Positions 60,934 through 64,000 of a stretch of DNA of 64,000 nucleotides are shown in pieces. The DNA lies in the NCBI RefSeq assembly GCF_018494055.1, contig NZ_JABBFQ010000002.1, positions 124,001 through 188,000 of the forward strand, written 5' to 3'. The translations under genes were made by a program, and so were the position numbers. The first letter of the stretch is position 1; every line of letters begins with the position of its first letter. The notes beneath the pieces are model-generated. The model saw only the letters and a program-made list of their open reading frames with translations. It did not search any database and had not been told where the DNA came from. The stretch comes from Rosenbergiella epipactidis (GTDB taxonomy: Bacteria; Pseudomonadota; Gammaproteobacteria; Enterobacterales; Enterobacteriaceae).

Positions 60934-62853
60934 TCAGTAACGTCGATTCCACTCACTGTCTGCGAAGATTTTATCGGGTGAACCCAATAAATAGTGATAA
61001 TAAGCGTCGTATGACAGGACGTTTTTTACGTAATTTCTGGTTTCGGAGAAAGGAATCGTTTCAATAAAGGCAACAGGATCCAATCGCCCTTGGCTCGCCG
61101 ATAACCAACGATTTATCCTACCTGGTCCCGCGTTATAGGCGCCTGCCGCTAAGATTCGATTGTTATCAAATTGGCGGTAAACATAATCTAAATATTGCAT
61201 ACCAATCTGAATATTCATCTCAGGATCAAGCAGTTGACTACTGTTACTGTAGTCGGAGATTTCATACATTTTTACCGTATGAGTAGCCGTTCCCGGCATA
61301 ATCTGCATTAAACCTGTGGCACCCACTGGCGATTGGATTTTAGGATTCCACGCACTCTCCTGCCTAGAAATTGCCATCGCGAAGGTGGTTGGAATCGCTT
61401 TACCGGAAGCATAGCGTTTGAAATAAGTCTGCCAAGCAATCGGGAAGCGCTCTTTAAGACTGTTCCACATTTTCGCCGTAATTGTTGCTTGTACGCTAAG
61501 ATCCCACCAATCTTGAGAATTCGCATAGCTCGCCAGCATCTGCTGTTGGCTCACACTTTTGCTACGGATTAAACTTGCCCACTCGCTACGCGCGAGGTTA
61601 TCAAGATTCCAATACATCAGCTCGCGGATCCTCGCTATTTCAGGCCCCTCAGTCACTGAGCTATCGGCTTCGGGCGCTTTATCCACTTGCAATGAATAAT
61701 CTTCCCCTAAACGCTGTGCCGAGACCATGGCATAAAAGCCGCGTTGGCGCATCAGCTGATGCAGTATCTCGTCGGCCTCGGATTTCCGTCCTCTTTCGAG
61801 AAGTAAATCAGCCTGCCAATATTGCCATTCATCTTTCTGTTTCGCTTCGACCGGCAAACGGGCAATCCACGTATTCAAGCCACGGCGATCGTTTTGACTG
61901 AGGGCGAGTCGAATGCGTCTTTCAAGTAAGGTTTCGGACTCACTGTCCATCACCACTTCATCACGCCAGCTTTGCTGCTGTGACGTTGTATCGGTCGACA
62001 TCAATTGCCAGGCGATTGCCTCTTTCAACGCTTGGGTATCAGCCTCGTCCATTTTTTGTGCCGAGGCCAACTGCGGAATCATCGACTGTGCTTGGTCGGT
62101 GTTATCACGAGCCAAGCGGTTAAATGCAAGGAGAGTAATTTTGCGGCTAAAATCGGTCGGCGAAACACTTTGAGCAAAAGTTAGAACGCCTTGCGAAGAG
62201 CTCTGGAGCGCCCTTAACGCTGTACTCAGCGTATCGTAGTCTGAAGGTAACTGAGCGATAAGCTGATTAGTGAGACGATCATTCCCAGCTTTAAAAGAGA
62301 GCAATAGACGCGTGAGAATCTGGTCGGCACTAAAGTCACCACTGTTTTGCCATGCGGTGAAAAGGCGATCACAGCCCGCAGGCAATGAACGGCCCGTCAT
62401 CCAGATGGATCGCGCCCCTTGCCAAGCAAGACGTTGATGACCCGTAGCATAGTTGGCGTAGTACCAATTACACTTAGCTTGTGCAGTCGGCGGCTCTTGC
62501 GGGCTAAAACTGAGTAAACCTTGCCAATCATCACGTCGAGCAAGCTCACTGACAAATTGATTTTTCAGACTCTTGGCCGCCGGTAAGGTAGGATAACGAT
62601 TAACAAAATTGTTGATGCCCAGCGCCGTATCTTGGCTGAGATCTTGGGAAAGCTGGCGATATTCAAGATAGGGGTAAAGTGGATAATCTTGTAGCGTTGG
62701 CATCAATTGTGCCACCACATCCATTTGCTTAGCATCCCAAGCTTGACGTATTTGGCTATAGCGCTGGCGCTGCTCTTGTAATGAGTCGGCAAACGCCGCG
62801 CAACTCACGGTGGTAAGACATACTCCTGCTACCCAATGCTTCCAATCTGCCAC
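60934..62853 (-). CDS. slt: Soluble lytic murein transglycosylase
   Basis: Slt70 is a periplasmic exolytic transglycosylase that trims peptidoglycan and degrades uncrosslinked glycan when synthesis is blocked. The 639 residues (E. coli 645) include a signal peptide ([13 protein letters not shown]), a long helical superhelix, and the catalytic domain with the glutamate in [11 protein letters not shown], then [16 protein letters not shown] and [16 protein letters not shown]. trpR follows on the same strand, its operator 16 bases past the slt stop. Confidence 0.96.
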   Translation of the reverse strand: MADWKHWVAGVCLTTVSCAAFADSLQEQRQRYSQIRQAWDAKQMDVVAQLMPTLQDYPLYPYLEYRQLSQDLSQDTALGINNFVNRYPTLPAAKSLKNQFVSELARRDDWQGLLSFSPQEPPTAQAKCNWYYANYATGHQRLAWQGARSIWMTGRSLPAGCDRLFTAWQNSGDFSADQILTRLLLSFKAGNDRLTNQLIAQLPSDYDTLSTALRALQSSSQGVLTFAQSVSPTDFSRKITLLAFNRLARDNTDQAQSMIPQLASAQKMDEADTQALKEAIAWQLMSTDTTSQQQSWRDEVVMDSESETLLERRIRLALSQNDRRGLNTWIARLPVEAKQKDEWQYWQADLLLERGRKSEADEILHQLMRQRGFYAMVSAQRLGEDYSLQVDKAPEADSSVTEGPEIARIRELMYWNLDNLARSEWASLIRSKSVSQQQMLASYANSQDWWDLSVQATITAKMWNSLKERFPIAWQTYFKRYASGKAIPTTFAMAISRQESAWNPKIQSPVGATGLMQIMPGTATHTVKMYEISDYSNSSQLLDPEMNIQIGMQYLDYVYRQFDNNRILAAGAYNAGPGRINRWLSASQGRLDPVAFIETIPFSETRNYVKNVLSYDAYYHYLLGSPDKIFADSEWNRRY

Positions 62854-63042
62854 GTGTTACCCCTTATCGACGCTATAGTGAAGAGTTCATTACGCTAACA
62901 TGTTTCCAATACTTCGTTTAGCTTTCCTGTTAGTCCCTCCGATTATAGACCTTTCCTCTGAGCTGTTACTGTGAATATGACGTGAAAACAGATACACTTC
63001 TCAGCAAATAATAGGTTTAACGATCACTAAGAGGCTTATCTC

Positions 63043-64000
63043 GTGGCGCAATTCGTATACAGTATGCACCGTGTGGGGAAAGTTGTTCCTCCCAAACGAC
63101 ATATTTTAAAAAATATTTCTCTTAGCTTCTTCCCAGGGGCAAAAATTGGCGTTCTCGGTCTTAATGGCGCGGGTAAATCAACCCTGCTACGCATCATGGC
63201 CGGTATCGATAAAGATATTGAGGGTGAAGCAAGACCACAACCCGGTATTAAAATCGGTTATCTGCCGCAAGAGCCGCAATTGAATCCTGAGCATACCGTA
63301 CGGGAATCCATTGAAGAGGCACTCTCCGAGGTTGTCGGTGCATTAAAGCGTCTGGACGAAGTCTATGCTCTTTACGCCGAGCCTGAGGCCGATTTCGATA
63401 AACTGGCTGCAGAACAAGGCCGTTTGGAAGAGATTATTCAAGCGCACGATGGTCACAACCTCAATACTCAACTAGAACGTGCCGCCGATGCATTACGCTT
63501 ACCCGAATGGGACGCGAAAGTGGCCAATCTTTCTGGAGGGGAACGTCGTCGTGTTGCGCTATGTCGGCTATTGCTTGAAAAGCCAGATATGTTGCTGCTC
63601 GATGAGCCAACGAACCACCTAGATGCAGAATCCGTTGCTTGGCTTGAACGCTTCCTGCATGACTTTGAGGGCACTGTCGTCGCGATCACCCACGACCGTT
63701 ACTTCCTCGATAATGTTGCTGGCTGGATCTTAGAGCTGGACCGCGGCGAAGGTATCCCATGGGAAGGCAACTACTCTTCTTGGTTGGAGCAGAAAGATCA
63801 ACGCTTAGCACAGGAAGCCTCTGCTGAAGCGGCTCGCCGTAAATCGATCGAAAAAGAGCTGGAATGGGTACGCCAAGGCACTAAAGGCCGCCAATCAAAA
63901 GGTAAAGCACGTCTGGCCCGCTTTGACGAGCTGAACAGCGTCGAGTATCAAAAGCGTAATGAAACCAGCGAACTCTTTATCCCGCCTGGAGCACGTTTAG
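63043..64000 (+). CDS. ettA: Energy-dependent translational throttle protein EttA (5' part)
   Basis: EttA is an ABC-F protein that binds the ribosomal E site and gates entry into elongation according to the ATP/ADP ratio. Only the first 319 residues are in the window; the gene runs off the right edge. It starts at GTG with AAGAGG about ten bases upstream. The first ABC domain has Walker A GLNGAGKST near residue 39, the signature LSGGERRRVAL, and Walker B LLLDEPTNHLD, followed by the start of the inter-domain linker (RKSIEKELEWVRQGTKGRQS). Confidence 0.97.
   Translation, partial: MAQFVYSMHRVGKVVPPKRHILKNISLSFFPGAKIGVLGLNGAGKSTLLRIMAGIDKDIEGEARPQPGIKIGYLPQEPQLNPEHTVRESIEEALSEVVGALKRLDEVYALYAEPEADFDKLAAEQGRLEEIIQAHDGHNLNTQLERAADALRLPEWDAKVANLSGGERRRVALCRLLLEKPDMLLLDEPTNHLDAESVAWLERFLHDFEGTVVAITHDRYFLDNVAGWILELDRGEGIPWEGNYSSWLEQKDQRLAQEASAEAARRKSIEKELEWVRQGTKGRQSKGKARLARFDELNSVEYQKRNETSELFIPPGARL

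Overview
The window reads as enterobacterial chromosome. From setA/thiBPQ through rapA, surA, carAB, dnaKJ and thrABC to arcA, rob, trpR, slt and ettA it keeps, in inverted orientation, the gene order known around minute 0/100 of the Escherichia coli map. The proteins resemble their E. coli counterparts closely and with nearly identical lengths, but whole blocks present in E. coli are missing (araBAD/araC, nhaAR, creBCD, satP, sgrR/sgrS). Base composition looks moderate, not GC-rich. I infer a member of Enterobacterales, plausibly an Erwiniaceae relative with a reduced gene set; the genus cannot be fixed from the sequence alone.

Layout. 0.3-2.8 kb: a miniconductance mechanosensitive channel and a SET-family sugar exporter. 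2.9-8.1 kb: an accessory cluster with an AraC regulator, an APH-fold kinase, an ethanolamine-type APC permease and a class-III PLP enzyme of the phospho-lyase type; this looks like a kinase/phospho-lyase route for an amino alcohol. 8.2-11.6 kb: a TPP riboswitch and thiBPQ. 11.6-13.1 kb: yabI and a secreted histidine-phosphatase-like protein. 13.4-18.9 kb: a decaying stretch at the site where E. coli carries the ara genes. It holds an intact LysR regulator, then three broken genes in a row: a frameshifted dimeric-barrel-like gene, a metallo-beta-lactamase-fold gene split by a 5-bp tandem duplication, and polB interrupted by one in-frame amber codon. 19-31 kb: rapA, rluA, djlA, lptD-surA-pdxA-ksgA-apaG-apaH and folA. 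31-36.8 kb: carAB with ARG boxes, and dapB. 36.8-42.6 kb: ribF-ileS-lspA-fkpB-ispH. 42.8-48.6 kb: rpsT, dnaKJ with two heat-shock promoters, an MHS-type transporter and mog. 48.7-56.5 kb: talB, yaaA, the thr operon with its leader peptide and attenuator, and lasT. 56.5-64 kb: arcA with an FNR-like site, creA, rob, gpmB, yjjX, trpR with its operator, slt, and the start of ettA, which runs off the end.

Most of the window is conserved housekeeping: amino-acid and pyrimidine precursor synthesis, outer-membrane biogenesis, chaperones, translation and global regulation, with several regulatory sites recognisable by eye. The parts that deserve a second look are the putative amino-alcohol phosphorylation cluster and the run of recent inactivating mutations between 14.5 and 18.9 kb. 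I saw no rRNA, tRNA, CRISPR array, insertion sequence or prophage.
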